NCBI RefSeq assembly: GCF_001638985.1
Contig: NW_017265134.1
Span: forward strand, 3,950,653 to 4,014,652
Direction: 5' to 3'
Origin: Phycomyces blakesleeanus NRRL 1555(-)
Taxonomy: Eukaryota > Mucoromycota > Mucoromycetes > Mucorales > Phycomycetaceae
DNA length: 64,000 nt
Part shown: one piece after another, positions 46,808-60,844 of the stretch
Layout: each line of letters starts with the position of its first letter
Position numbering within the stretch: the first letter of the stretch is position 1
Made by a program: the position numbers and the translations under genes
Notes under the pieces: model-generated
The model's database searches: none
What the model was told of the DNA's origin: nothing
The model's input: only the letters and a program-made list of their open reading frames with translations

Positions 46808-47705
46808 ATGCCCAACCAAGAATGCGAATTTGAATTGCCTTGGATCATTTACCCAATCATATTCTGCGTGTGTCTCTTGGGCGTGCTCTGTTTCATTCGA
46901 ATGCATATTCCACTGCCATTTTTCTTGAGACATTTCCAGGATCTAGACAGGTGGCCACTTGACGAAGAAGAATACCAACAGATCAACCAGCCTCGTTACA
47001 ACTCTATTCATGGTAAATGATCTCTTATATAAAGAATCATATGATACTAGTTCTGGCTGTGGCTGTGGCTATGTCTTTGGCTTCTTTTTTCTTCTTATTA
47101 ATTGGGGGCTGATAATCAATAAATCCTTAATTTTTATATTTAAATAAATGCATACATACATACATACATACATACACACATATCTATATTAACACCTACT
47201 AACACCAACCAAAATAAAAATAATAGATTATTATCAACCGACAGGTTACATGTCCAAGGGAATGTCACCCCTTCAGTTGGTTTCTATTCTTCACCGAGGA
47301 GTGTATGCCTATGAATTCAAACAAGAGCCCGACTCTGGCCATGCTGTTAATAACCGAACTCAACTGAGTTTCTTTAGCGGAGAGAGTTCGCTGCAGACCA
47401 ATATCGGTCTTCCTACCAACCAAGCTGTTTGTTACTGGGAGGTAAGCCACTTGTCTATATTTATATTCATAAGTATAAATATAGATAATAATTAAAAGAG
47501 AGAGAGAGGTGGAGAGGTAGAAATAGAGATAGAGATAGAGATAGAGAACCGGTTAAGTATTATTACAATAATATTCATTCGTTCATTTGTTTTATTAATG
47601 TAAATCCAAAGGCTACACTAACAAAAGTCAGTCCAACAACATTTGTGTCTGTGGGAATAGCTACAAAGCCTTATGCTGGCTGGAGATCTCCAGGTAACAA
47701 ACCAA

Positions 47706-47744
<39 letters not shown>

Positions 47745-48253
47745 TCATTATGTATTTGTGTGTGTGCGTGTGAAAATAAGTAACAATTAATCAGTGTGGA
47801 AATACCGGTCGGTTCGAAACAAACCCTCACTCGTACGTATATTCTCCAATGGGTGGTTCAATGTATGGCTCAGAATTCATGCATGGTGACGTGATTGGAA
47901 TTGGGTACAGTGCAAGCCATGGTAGGGTGTTCTTTACCTTTAATGGGACCTTGCTTGACGTGGTGTGCGATGGTATCCAGTGGGACATGTTTCCGACCAT
48001 CGATGTCAGGGGTACGGCGGAGATCAGTGTGAATCTTGGCCAGTCTGTCTATAGATATCCAAAGGCAAACACACTTCCCTGGGGACTAGCGGGCGCATCG
48101 GCATCTGTGACTTCGGTATTTTCGGAGCCTCCACCACCTTATGGTACTCAGAAAGAGTCAGTACTGCTTGCGTTTGGGCCCAATTCTCAGCCAAGAGATG
48201 GCTCAGTTAATATGGATTCATTGAACCAGGTAGTAATCCAACCAGCCTCTTGA
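46808..48253 (+). CDS. Ssh4/Ear1-like TM-SPRY protein with PY motif (Rsp5 adaptor)
   Basis: Ssh4/Ear1 proteins sit in endosomal or vacuolar membranes and recruit the ubiquitin ligase Rsp5 (Nedd4) to membrane cargo. Exons: 46808-47012, 47245-47441, 47612-47693 and 47781-48253, about 318 aa. The order is a TM helix (about 10-31), a PLPFFLRHFQDLDRWPL linker, and a SPRY domain (about 75-275) with VSVGIATKPYAGWR, HGDVIGIGY and GRVFFTFNGTLLD. Then SEPPPPYG, a PPxY motif that binds Rsp5 WW domains. The family plan is complete. The acceptor of exon 4 is inferred: the obvious CAG at 47794 is out of frame, whereas AAG at 47780 keeps it. A (TA)9 tract starts shortly after the stop codon. Confidence 0.82.
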
Positions 48254-51200
48254 TAGAATATATATATATATATATATATATTAGAGAATCTTTGTAGTCT
48301 CTATGCTTTCAAACCATCAAAAATCACAACATTCGTAATAATAATAACTGTAGCTGTAATAGTAATAAATGTAATATTAAATATATATATATATATATAT
48401 ATATTAAGAACAAAGATCGTATCTATAGATTCAAATAAAGGACCCTTGATTACCTCCTCAACCTCTTCTTGTTATTCTTTCATTTGAACACAGTGTCTCA
48501 ACTTATATATATATGTGTGTGTGTGTATATATGTTTCTTTGATTGTTTGGATGTTAATGGTGGAGGTACGAACTCTATCTAGTTATATCATATTCACAAT
48601 CTCATTTTGGGATTTGGGATTTAGAATTATTCCTTCCCCGTAATGCATGAGTACCCTTTTTTTATATATATATATTTTTCTCAGTTTTTGTAGTGATTTT
48701 ATTATCTATATTCTTTGAATTATCAACTGACTATTTTTTTTTCCTTCTTTTTCTTCTTCTGGTGATAAGCTGTTTTGTGGTATGTAACTCCTAATCATAA
48801 TAAAATACAAATACAAAACGCACGCACGGTGCACACAACCAAAAGCAAAAAAAAAGCAAGAAATAATAATCTATCAACCAAGAAAAAAATCTCTTATCTA
48901 AATCCTTCAAATACAAGTACAAGTACAAAGTACAAAACACAAAATACAAAGTCTGTGTACCAGCCTAACCCAAGTTGGTTCATTACATGAAAATAAAATA
49001 ATCGGCATCATAATCATAATCACAATAATCACAAAAAAAATTGTTTCAAAATGAGAAGAGGTCCGTAAATACTCAAAGAAAAGAAGATTTTAATGTCAAA
49101 TATTCGTAGAAAAACAAGTCTTTTTTTCTTTCTATAGAAATATATATTTAGATATCATCACTATAATCATAGGTATAATCATAGTCATTACCATCAGGCG
49201 ATCTGTACCATCAAATCGCTGCTGTTCGATCATTAGAGTCCCCATTTGGTCAACCTATGACTTTTGTATGTATATATATGTAAATGGGTATGTAAGTATG
49301 TATGTAAGCATGTATCTATATAGAATAGAGTTACGTACAGGCCGGCTTGGCAAAAAGAAAACCAATGAATATCATTATATCAATCAATCAACAATGAGGT
49401 ACTTTCTTGTTATTTGATTGTTTAGTATTATAATTATAATATAAAAGGGTGGCGCCGATTTGACCGCTAATAATACAAAATAATGAGGAACATTTTTGAG
49501 GTTTAGTGTGACAGACTTAGACATGAATTTCAATTAGTGCTATATACAAAAGAACTGCTGTGTATTTTCACAGTTAAAGAAAAAAAAAGCTAAAGTATAT
49601 CTCTTTTCTTTTTCTCTTTTGTTCTATAGTCTATGATATCTAATCAGTTTATTTTGTCTATCAAATCCAAGCACGCACACGCACACACTAGTACTAAGTT
49701 TTTTTTTTTATATTAGTAGATACTCTTGTGTTCAATATAAGATGCAGCCAGCACGATGTTATCTCTTTGTGCACCCAATTGATTTATTATTATTATTTAA
49801 AAAAAAGTAATAATTATAATTAAGCTTTTGTATGTCCAATTACTTGTGGTGTGAAAAATGCAATCATCATTACCCTTTAAAGAATAATAGACAATAATTT
49901 GGTTGGCTAATGTTCAAGCAATTTTATAGATAGGAAAATAAATAAATAAATAAATAAATAAATAAAGAAATAGATAGATAGATAGCTAATTTAGTAGATG
50001 TGTAGGTAGGTAGGTAGGTAAGGAAGTAAGGAAATTATTAGGTATTATTATATGTATAACAAAGATTTGTCTAGAAACCTAAAAGAAAAATATAGTAATC
50101 CATCAGTTGCTAGGCCTTGTATACATATCTTGTTTCTTTGTGCTTTGATTCTGGAATACGGGACACTGATTCTTTCCCTTCATCCCGTTTTCTCTCTCCC
50201 TTTCTCTCTTAATGGCAGGTAACATGTTTCACAAAAGAAGCACTCTCTTATCTCAATTGGTTCGAAATAAGGCTTGACACCAGCCTACCTACTTACCTAG
50301 CTATCTAAAATAATAATATATTATTTATATTTAAAAAATAAATATATAAATAAATAATAAGAGATACAAATTGCAATTATAAATAACCTCCCATCCTCAA
50401 TTATATCTTTATGCTACTTTATGAATCACTATATATATATATATATATATAGTAGAGGGAAAATACATGGATATTTTAACTCAAATGACTTTGCAAGGTA
50501 AAAGAGACAGAGAGAGGACTTTAATATATAAGAAACATTATATAGAGATTCTCTTGGAACTTATTATTATTTTCTATCGCACTACATTACTTTAATACTT
50601 TAATATATCTAGCTATCTAGCTATCTAAATTATATTCCTTTTGCTGCCATTATTGTGATATTCATAAGCAAAGTAAATAAATAAGGAATTGGTTTGGTTT
50701 GGTTTGGTTTGTATAGGACTGGCTTATCAGTTTGCCCCACCCTATTACAATTATTATCTATGTTTATTATTTTTGCTCTAAAAAGTAATAGGCTCATATG
50801 AGCAATCAATTCTAAAATTAACAGAGCTTGACTATGTAGTTGGGGTATAAAACCTTTAAAGACCTATCTCTCTATCTCTCTATCTACCTAGAATCTTATT
50901 CAATGTACTAACCTTAAATATACGGCCTTGTTGCTATGGTTACTTTGATTATAAAATGACTGGCGTTATTTTTCACACTCACATTTACATTCACACTTAC
51001 ATTCACCTTTACATTCAATTTCTCACCTTACACACCTTACACACACACACACTCACACATTATCTCAGTTAGGGTAGACTTGTGAATACAACAACCACCA
51101 AACAAAAAAGGATGAGATTTTTGGTAATTAAATTTGCGCTCTATCTACGGGACAATTGAGCCGAAAAAATAAGAAAGCCGTTTGATTTATACTATATAAA

Positions 51201-52289
51201 ATTTATAACAAATCAAGAGCCTTTACTTTTAAATAAATGTATATATATATATATATATAAGCCTTGTGTTATGCTTTTTGGCACTGCATTTTTTTTTTTT
51301 GGTTTTTGGTTTTTATTTAACTATTTTATAAAAGTATAAAAAAACGTGCAAAGAAAGGTTATATAGTTTGTCTCGTTTTCTTTTTTCTTTATATTCTTAT
51401 TTTTTAAATATAAAAGAATGTAATAAAATATGATACATATATGCATACATACACACACATATATATATTATTCCGCTTAATTTTTTTTTCTTTGTACAAG
51501 GAGGGGTTTGTTTTTGGATCAAGTAAAGAAGTATTGATATAAATATAAATATATATAAATACAAAAATTGTGCAATATTCATCAGAAAAGGCGACAGAGA
51601 CATATATAATAATCATTTTTTCTCTCTATTGTACCATTGCATTAAAAAATGACAGCAAACAATAACCATAATAGCTCTAGGCACTTTCTCTCTTTCTTTT
51701 ATACACACAATAGGTATATCTATACTCAATACCTTTGTTTGTTAAAGATGATATTGCACTGTGTAACACTCATATTACTACTATTATTTTATTTCATATA
51801 TATATATATATATATTATCATTTTTGTTTTCATTAATATGAGGCACAGAGCACAAATTTGTAATAAAGAGTGGACATGCATATGTATAGTGCATTTAACA
51901 GCTCAGTGGAGGGGTGGGTGGGGGGTAACTGATCCGAGTGGAGTAGGAAATCTTACCATTTGATTTTCAGGTATAAAAAAAAAAGAATACAAAAAGACAA
52001 AAAGACAAATTCTTGATTTATAAACTTTTATATACATATAACATATATATGCTCATTTAAAGGTATAAATGCTCAAAGACAACAAACACCATAGTATGTG
52101 TAACTAGACAATGTTATTGTATGGTTTTTTTTATGTTCAAGGGCTCCCTTGTCATGAATTATTCACAGCCCCCCCGCCCCTCCTTTTTTGTTTGTCCCCA
52201 AAGTAAAATATGACTCAAACTCATTACCATACAAAAACAAAAACATATATGTCTATATATATTTCGACTGTTACAAATCTACCAAATAC

Positions 52290-52333
<44 letters not shown>

Positions 52334-52643
52334 AGAAAATGAAGAAATATATATCTGCTATAAAAATCACAAGCAAAAAGTAATTTAATAATAATAAAGG
52401 GACCATTGTAAATTACACACACGCACAGAAAGAGAGAGAGAGAGAGAGAAGCAAAAGCACGCATAAATATATACAATTATACAGATCAACCAATCAAACT
52501 AGTACCCATGGTTACCAAAGCTTACTTGGAAAACAAAAGGAACATTCAATAAGCCAGATAATCATAATGATCCACACAATCAAAATGTTCAAACATAAAA
52601 TAGTCTTACACACAAATATGTTACCATTGTTAATTCCAACTAT

Positions 52644-52680
<37 letters not shown>

Positions 52681-55600
52681 TTTTTAGATAATAACCTTTG
52701 GGTTTGCAAGTGTAGCTTCTTTTAACCAAAATAAAATTTAAAGTAATAACAATAATAATATAAAATACAGCCAATTAATTAACAAATAACTCTAAGTAAT
52801 TTTGTAAATAGTTTATGCATTATTTATAAATATATTACCAAATTCTACAACAAAAGGTAATTCAATTTACCTTTGCAATATTTTAGAATATCATTAATTA
52901 ATTAATACCATTAGAGAAGATACAAAGTATGTAAAGGATTATATATATATACAACCAATTAATGGGAGTACAAATCTGATTCTCATACATAACCCTTTCT
53001 ATTCTTTTTATTCTTTTTCTTTTTCTTTTTCTTTTACATATAGTCACTTGAACCCAGCAGTTTTTTTTTCTTTATGATATTTTAAAAGACTGGTTTATCA
53101 AGCTGATTTAAATGATAGTTTTCTTCTTCTTCTTCTTCTTCTTTTATGGAGTTTCTAATGACCTTTATTTTTTTGTTTTTGTTTCTCATTTCTTATTGGG
53201 TTAGATGTTTTGGCTGTCTGTACGCGGGAAACTGGGAATAAGACTAATGTCCCTGAGAAAAATCATTTTTATTTTATTTTATATAAAACAAGCAAAGCCA
53301 GTAAATAACCTGCTGAATTACAAGGTGACTAGATCCAAATACATTCAGCCACTGTATCGGTTTTAGGTATAAAATAATAAGAATAACAATAACAATAACA
53401 ATATATATATATATATATCAATATACATACATTGGAGCTTAGATAGTGTCAAAGCCAAATCATAAACAAATATCAGCCCACATAAATATACCCTCAAGCT
53501 ATAAAAATATATGTATCTTCAAACATAAGTTTGTATATATATATATATATATGCTTGTTCAACTAAGGGGGGGAAATGAGAACATAAGAGTATTTATTTT
53601 AAGATTTCTTGTCAAAGGCTGTCCTCTTCTAAGAGGCATATTAAGCAGCAATTATAACAATTAGAAACTTAAATAGATATTAATTAAATGTAGATATTGG
53701 ATCAATTTATTAACATACTTTAATGATGCTTACTTATATATATATATATATATTGAATATTAGTAGTTGCTTTGTCAGAACCAATAGCTACTCATATCAC
53801 AATGTTAAATTTATGAGCATTTGGATTTTCTAGTATATTCTGTTTACTCAGCCATTTGTTTTTAAATTGCAATTTTTTTTATGTACTTAACATGCGTTTT
53901 AGTTCATCTGGCCACATATAATTACTTGTATGATATATACACACACACACATATATATATTTATATATTTGGAAAACCATTATAATTCTATGTATTGAAT
54001 TATAGGAAAAGAAAACTCCCCTTCTCGTACCGTGGCGAAAAGAATAAAACAGAAACAAGATATCTGAAACCCTCTTCCCACTACCCCTTAAAACAAGAGT
54101 ATTTTATTTCTAAAGAAGGTTCTGGCTCATAAGCTTAGAGTAAACATTCTTTATTACTTTTCTTGCTTAAAGATGCCTCTAAATCCAATGTTTACCCATC
54201 AGAGCTAACAATATATGAGTATTGACTTTTTTTAAAAAAAAAACACACACGCACACACACACGCTTGAAAACAAAGGATCAAAGAAAAGGATAAGTTTGT
54301 CGAGAGTATAATAGAGCTATGTCATATATATATATAGCAAAGTAATAAATAACTTGAAAACTAAGCGGTTTATCCACAGAATTGTGATTTAGAAAAGTAC
54401 AAAGGTTTACATAGAGAAAAAGAAGTCTCCGATATATATATATATATAAAAGAAACTTGGAAAATTTTTATTGTGATAGTTCTCTCTTTATATATTGAAA
54501 GGGTATTACATATACTCCATATATTCTTGGTTTTATTGGAACTTATACCATCAATGACGACCAGCTTAAATGTAAATTAATACGTTAAAGAGTAGGTTAA
54601 ACGATACCTAGATATGTGTGTTTGGGTAGGCCACTTTTGGATATATGTATATCAATATGATGTAGCAAAAATATTTGCTACTTCTAAGCTTAAATAAGAC
54701 TACCAAATAAATGGATATTGTGTGTAGGCGTTGGAGATGGGTTTCGAGATTCAGATATGCTCAAAGTTTAATCCAAAATCACACCATAATTAAGTATACT
54801 GTGTGTGATGATATATATATATATATATATATATCAAAAGGAAGATGTAGACTTAATCAATTGGAACATTTGGAAGCTTTCTATTTGCACATAAACATAC
54901 GCTTTAAATATAAACACTTTGTACTAGAGAACATCACTGTAAGGTTGACTAGTATTGATGTATCTTGTAATCTTTATGTTGCTCTAGGAGTAATTTTTAC
55001 CGTAAAATACAGAACTACTCTGTAAACAACATTTGAATTGTTCCACTTTTTCTTGTCATGCTTTGCAGTATATTAGACTTGCTTTTATGCTTGAGATAAT
55101 ATATAAGATCCACTGAAAAATTATACCAAAAAAAAGAACTATTATTGAGCCGGTACATATTGTTATAAATGTAACATACTTTGACATTTATCTCGATTTT
55201 GCTTTTTATACATGTTGAAGTATTTGGGATTGTTTATGGGCTAGTACCTCAATATTAAGAAAAGTGGATACTGCAATAGTGTTATTTATTAAAGAAACAA
55301 AGTAATATTGTTTATATCTGTTACTATTAAAACTTCCGTAATTCAAAATCCCTGTTATTTAACGGTTAGTTTACATTGAACGACTGTGTAATGAACGTCT
55401 ACCCGGTGTATAGCAGTTCTGGAGATTGTTAGCTTGCCAGGTTCATTAGCAAGAAAGAATTAGTGTTTGGTCGTGGAGACTTTTCTTCGCTCGATTGGGG
55501 TATGTGTACCACACGTATATAAAATAGAAAATTATAGCCATTTATACGGATAGACACTTGGCACCGGAATTTAAAGATATCCTTTGATTAATAGTTGGTT

Positions 55601-58600
55601 GTCACTGAGATAGTATAAAGTGTATAAGAGTTACATCATGTGCGTGAGTGTGTGCTAAACAGAGAGAGCGTTAATTTCTTGGCATGTGGCCTTTCCAAGC
55701 TCATTAGCCACTGCGTTATATGTCAGTTCTAGATCATGAAGTTTGTATTTCACTTTAATTATGATATACTTATCACACATTCTTTTCAATTTTAGTACTT
55801 TTTTAAGGTAAGTCAATCGATTAGATAATTGGTTATTAAAGAGCTGCAAATTTTACAGATATTAACACTTTTATCTTGATAGTTTAGAGGAAGAAACTGT
55901 AGTTATATGACAAATTACCAAAGAAGAAGAGTGGTACTAGGAGATCGCTGATTATTTTAACAGACAACAAATTCAGTGTCAAACCTATCTTTTTAAACTG
56001 CGCTTGTCTAATATTAAAACGGAACACTTCTCTTATAGCTGAGAACCCATATACGTTGGTCGGTGTTACGGATGCACGGACACTGCTTTTAAATAATCCG
56101 GGGAGTATTAAACGTCAATCAGGTACAGAGTGTACTTCTTTAGCATTTCTTTAACAATTAGTTGCGAGTAAGCCTTTGATGGCTAAGCTAATGCAGTCTT
56201 TTGACATCATCATGTACTTTCATATACATGTGATTGTCGGAGATTCATCCCATGTCAAAACATGAGAATAAAATACAGCAAAGAGTGTGGGTATATCGTT
56301 CTCCCTTTCTTTCCCATACTCATACCTATGGTGAGTACCGTGCTATCGCCAGTATACATCGTATACGCTCAACACGCAAAGATGGGCATAAGATACGAGA
56401 AAAAGTAAGTATCAGATGCAACGTATGAAAAGAACAGCCACTGTACGTTTAGAAGACTCCCTTTATTTTATCATTGGTTTTTTATTTTACTTTGACCATA
56501 CGCACTTTCCCAAGACAATGAGTCCACGTTTTTTCTCCTTTTATATGACCATTTGACATACATAGCATGTTTTTGGGCATGCTAGCCAACCTTACACCAC
56601 ACTTGGATGGATGTTTTCAGGTATATATGACCAGGTCTTACTTACCGCAATCGCGCCTTTTTTTTTTATGTCTATCAAAGCTAGTTTTATCATTTTTACA
56701 CGCGTTATAATAAGCACCTCTAAATGTACATACATACAACCACAAGTACATAAAAGCAAAAGCTTAAATCAAGTCATCTAAAGTTAATATATTACTTCTT
56801 TATATATATATATTTTAAAAGATCTTTGCACTTATGGACTGAGACCAATGATGACAAAACACTTCCGCCTAATAACTGGCTTAGAGCTAGGATGTTTAAA
56901 AACACATGTTCTGAGGTCTTTCTTATACATATAATGTTATTATGCTCCGTTTTACACTTAAGCACTTTACTCTGCCCGTGGTTTCTGGCATCTCCAAGGT
57001 TAGTAAAGCTTATAATTATATAGATATAGATAGGAGCCAGTGATGACATGAGATATATTTTGATATCTAGCAAAATGCTAGCATGATTTAAAAATACTTT
57101 ATCTGAGGCTTCATACATCTATAAGAATTTTATATAAAAAGACCTATGATGACAACAAACTCCTGCTAAAACGACCAGCTAATAGCTGGAATGTTTACAA
57201 AAACACGTTCTGAGGTTTTGCTTATGAATATAATGTTCTTATGCTCCGTTTTACGCTTAAACACTTTACTAACTATTCATTTAGTAGATGCTTATACTTT
57301 ACTCTGCCCGTGGTTTCCGGAACTTCCAAGATTAACAAAATAATAGCTAAAAGTGTAGACAGAGACCAAAGATGAAAGAAAGTCTTCAAATAATAATTAG
57401 GATGTGGCTATTATGATTAAAATCCCTATGTTTGAGGTCTAATATGTAAATAATTATATAAGTACTTTAAACAATTATATTGGTTGTGCTGCACACTGCG
57501 TTTAAATAATCCTTTGACTATTTATCTGCTAGGGGTTTACATATTTATCCGCGAGCTGGTATAATATTTTTCAACCCTAATAAAATATAATAAAGTATCT
57601 TCACTGCGTAACTGTATTTTGTTTTATTTCTCTTTTGTAATATTTTTAATAAATATTGTAATATCTATAGATCAAACAAGCTATTCTTAAGGGTCAACAA
57701 AACAAAAAACTTTTAGATTATGAAAAAAAAGTGTATTATCGAGCTTTCTCCTTATGATTTGTTAATTGACTTTCATTTCAAACCAGACAGAAAAATCTTT
57801 GATATATTATAGGTTAGAAATATAGGCAGCCTGACACAGCTTGAAGATCAAACTGTATAAGTCATTCATTAATTATAGGGGAAAGATATCTACGCCATTC
57901 GATAAGAAGCTGTAACTTATTACAGCTGTATACGGATAGAAATAGCTTGCATATCAAAGAAAATTGTAATTAACATCCTTGACAAATATGAGTACAAAAA
58001 GTCGTTGAAAAGGAAGCCTCTCACGTTGTCCTGATGTTTAAATATAAAAAAACATACCGAAAGCCTAATTTGTCAAGAAGCTATTGCTTCTTGTAATATA
58101 GTAAAGCTGGCTGATAATTGAAAATACCAACAATGTACTAATGATGATATGGCTACTAAATAGCCAATGATATATATCTACTGAAAAGAATATAAGGTTA
58201 TTTTGGACAGATAATAAAGGTAATATTATCCCAGGCTTAACAACAATTAAGGGTTTGGACATGACTATTTATGAAGAATAAAAGTGGATATCTGTTGGAG
58301 CATTTAATAGCAATCGTACCGGTGCAGAATCGCATAGCGCAGACAAAGGGAACCAACCGTAAAATTACCAGATACTAAACATTTAATGCACATTATTTTT
58401 TTACAGTTTTAAAAGGTTATTAATTTTTCTTTAAATGGCTTTAAATGCATTTCTTTAAAGTAAAAGTTGACTAGCAGTAAAAAAAAAGTTAAGTATGATA
58501 TTATTATCTTTTATTTTCGGGGAATTTAAACCATTTTATCAGCTCACAGAGAAGGCTATATATCAGAACGAACATCCAAGCTCAACTAGTTACATGTTGA

Positions 58601-59494
58601 TAGAATTTGCCTCTAAAAAAACCAATCAGATATTATATTCACCAATCTTTAAATCTGTGCAAAAATCTACATGAATGAATTCTCACAAGACAAGCATGCC
58701 GTGTTTGCGTTTTTCTAGGAAGCAATTCAATTATTTGCTGTAGATAATAAAGATATATACTTCATAGTAGAAAAAAAAATATTTCTTTTTGTATTATATT
58801 TTGAGTAAGCAAATCATAATAGCAAGTTCGAATATCAGTACTGATTGATAAGGTTTGAGTAGATAACGGTATAGAGTAAAACTTTGAACTTTCCTCTTTG
58901 AATTTTATTTGACTTCCTGTATCTTTTTTTTAGCATAACGGCTTGGATGAGAGAGAGTATTTAGTCATTCTCAATAGCAGAAAAATTTGGAAGTAGTAGG
59001 AGGGCTTTAAAAAAATGGAGACAGTCTACAAAATAATGACCCGAAGAGAATAGAACTAGGCAGTCGGCCCTAATCAACCATGTTTATTACAAAAATCAAT
59101 TGGGCAGATTTACTTACTACGTTATCATTCATAACGCTGTACTCAATATGAAAGGATCGGTTATTTCTGACTGTCTTACATAAATAATATCTAATTTGGT
59201 ACAGAGCATGGAATTCACAACTGTACTTACACAAACTCAAATGATTTTACAGTGGCTAGACCTTATTTTTTGTGTTTTTGTGTTTTTATTTACTTTTTCT
59301 CAATACATATTACCATATATCTGTCATCTTAATTACATTATTTTTTAGTCTAAGACAAATCTAAAAGGCCTAGATTGTTTGTCTGCTCTCAATTTTCTGA
59401 CACTAATATATATATAAAAGATTAAACTATTCTGTAAAAAGTTCTCCTTATACCATTTTCCCTATTTTACTGTATATTCGATTTTCAAACCATT
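48254..59494. other. 11-kb AT-rich gene desert with microsatellites
   Basis: No frame above about 110 codons and none with a recognisable domain. It contains many simple tracts: (TA)n near 50431, 51241, 52291-52330, 53403, 53538, 53738, 54436 and 54811, (AAAT)n at 49939, (GATA)n at 49972, (GTAG)n at 52647-52680 and (CTT)n at 53122. One degenerate repeat cluster is at 56.8-57.5 kb. It may be repeat-rich decayed DNA. The 104-codon frame at 54711-55025 spans a (TA)n tract and is probably not a gene. Confidence 0.65.
56840..57485. repeat. Degenerate tandem repeat family, three to four units
   Basis: Unit 1 (about 56845-57018) and unit 2 (about 57145-57342) share in order GATGACAA, AGGATGTTTA/GGAATGTTTA, ACACGTTCTGAGGT, ATATAATGTT-TTATGCTCC, GTTTTACRCTTAA, CTCTGCCCGTGGTTTC and a CCAAG-TTA end. 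Shorter, more diverged units lie between them (57035-57125) and after them (57360-57485), starting GACC/GCCA..GATGA and carrying GAGGTC/GAGGCT. No coding homology recognised. Confidence 0.75.
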
Positions 59495-60844
59495 ATGGAC
59501 AATACTATCCCAGGATCGAACTTCATGAACCCTGCAGGTGTTCCATTTATTACAGAAGAAGCAGAAGGAGTCAAGCTCTTCCAACCTATTACTTGCAAAT
59601 CTGTCACTCTTCACAATCGTGTAGTGGTTTCTCCAATGTGTTTGTATTCTGCCGAGGATGGCATATTGAATGACTTTCACTCTACCCATTATGGTGCTAT
59701 GGCTACTCGTGGTGCAGGTCTTATAATCGTTGAAGCAACAGCCGTTGAACCGCAAGGACGTATCACCCCATCGGATTCTGGTCTCTGGAAGGACGAGCAG
59801 ATTGAACCTTTAAAGCGCATTGTTAACTTTATAAAGTCCCAAGGCACAGTCCCAGGAATTCAAATTGCCCATGCTGGTCGCAAGGCTTCGACACTTCCAC
59901 CTTTTATTGGCGACGGCGCTGCGAGTGAGGAAGAAGGAGGCTGGCCAGAAGATGTTCGCAGCGCAAGTGAACTCAAGTTTGCCGACCATTACTGTCAACC
60001 TAACGCGCTTAGTCAAGAAGGTATAAATGAGGTTGTACAAAAATGGGCTGATGCTGCCGTCCGTGCTGATGAAGCTGGATTTGAAGTCCTCGAGATCCAC
60101 AGTGCTCATGGGTAAACAGCGTTCTCAATCATATATATATATATATATATTGTTATTGGAAAACTTAGGAAATAAGAAGTTTGCTTTTAACTAATTGTGT
60201 GTCATGTTATACTAATAACCGCAATTTCTTCTAGTTACTTGCTACACAACTTTTTGTCTGGAAACTCAAACAATCGCACTGACGAGTACGGTGGATCCCT
60301 TGATAATCGTATGAGATTTCCATTGGAAGTTGCAAAAGCCGTTCGTGCTGTCTGGCCTGATCACAAACCTCTTTGGCTTCGTCTTTCTGCTACTGATTAC
60401 GCCAACCCTGATCCCATGGGACCCGATGAGAACGGCTGGGATATCTTTCAATCTGTCGAGTACGCAAAAAAATTAAAGGAAATTGGTATAGACGTAATTG
60501 ATGCCTCCAGCGGTGCAAACCTTTCTACTGTTGGCTATCCACCGCCTTCCTTATTCCAAATCGACTTTGCTGAGAAGATAAAGCGTGAAGCTGAAATCTC
60601 AACTGCTGGAGTAGGATATATCTGTACTGGTAAGCAGGCCGAAGAAATCCTTCAGGATGATAAGGCCGACTACACACTTATTGGTCGTGAATATCTTCGC
60701 CGTCCTACATGGGTTATGGATGCTGGTAAAGAACTTGACGTGGATGTTACACTTCCAAAGCAATACACATGGGCCCTGCGTATGTCCCGTCACACAAACA
60801 AGAGTGCGATGGATGAGTACTACCTTCATCATTCTTCATCGTAA
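59495..60844 (+). CDS. Old Yellow Enzyme-family NAD(P)H flavin oxidoreductase (YqjM-like)
   Basis: An FMN-containing ene-reductase that reduces activated C=C bonds using NADPH. Two exons (59495-60111 and 60235-60844; intron GTAAAC...TTCTAG) encode 408 aa, a normal length. The protein is of the YqjM/thermophilic-like class: VVSPMCLYSAEDG holds the cysteine and tyrosine seen in that class, HAGRKAS is a substrate/FMN loop, and EIHSAHGYLLHNFLS followed by NRTDEYGGSLDNRMRF is the TIM-barrel signature. A GVGYI block near residue 335 and the YTLIGREYLRRP strand complete the phosphate site. The substrate cannot be told from sequence. Upstream region has a run of TA-rich DNA and a TTTTCC stretch. Convergent with the ArfGAP gene. 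Confidence 0.92.

Noticed and set aside
54711..55025. 104-codon plus-strand frame in the gene desert
   Set aside because: Interrupted by a (TA)n tract and without a recognisable domain.
55655..55849. Minus-strand frame with a segment (DLELTYNAVANELGKA) faintly like a transposase helix-turn-helix
   Set aside because: Too short and no DDE or further transposase sequence nearby; chance not excluded.
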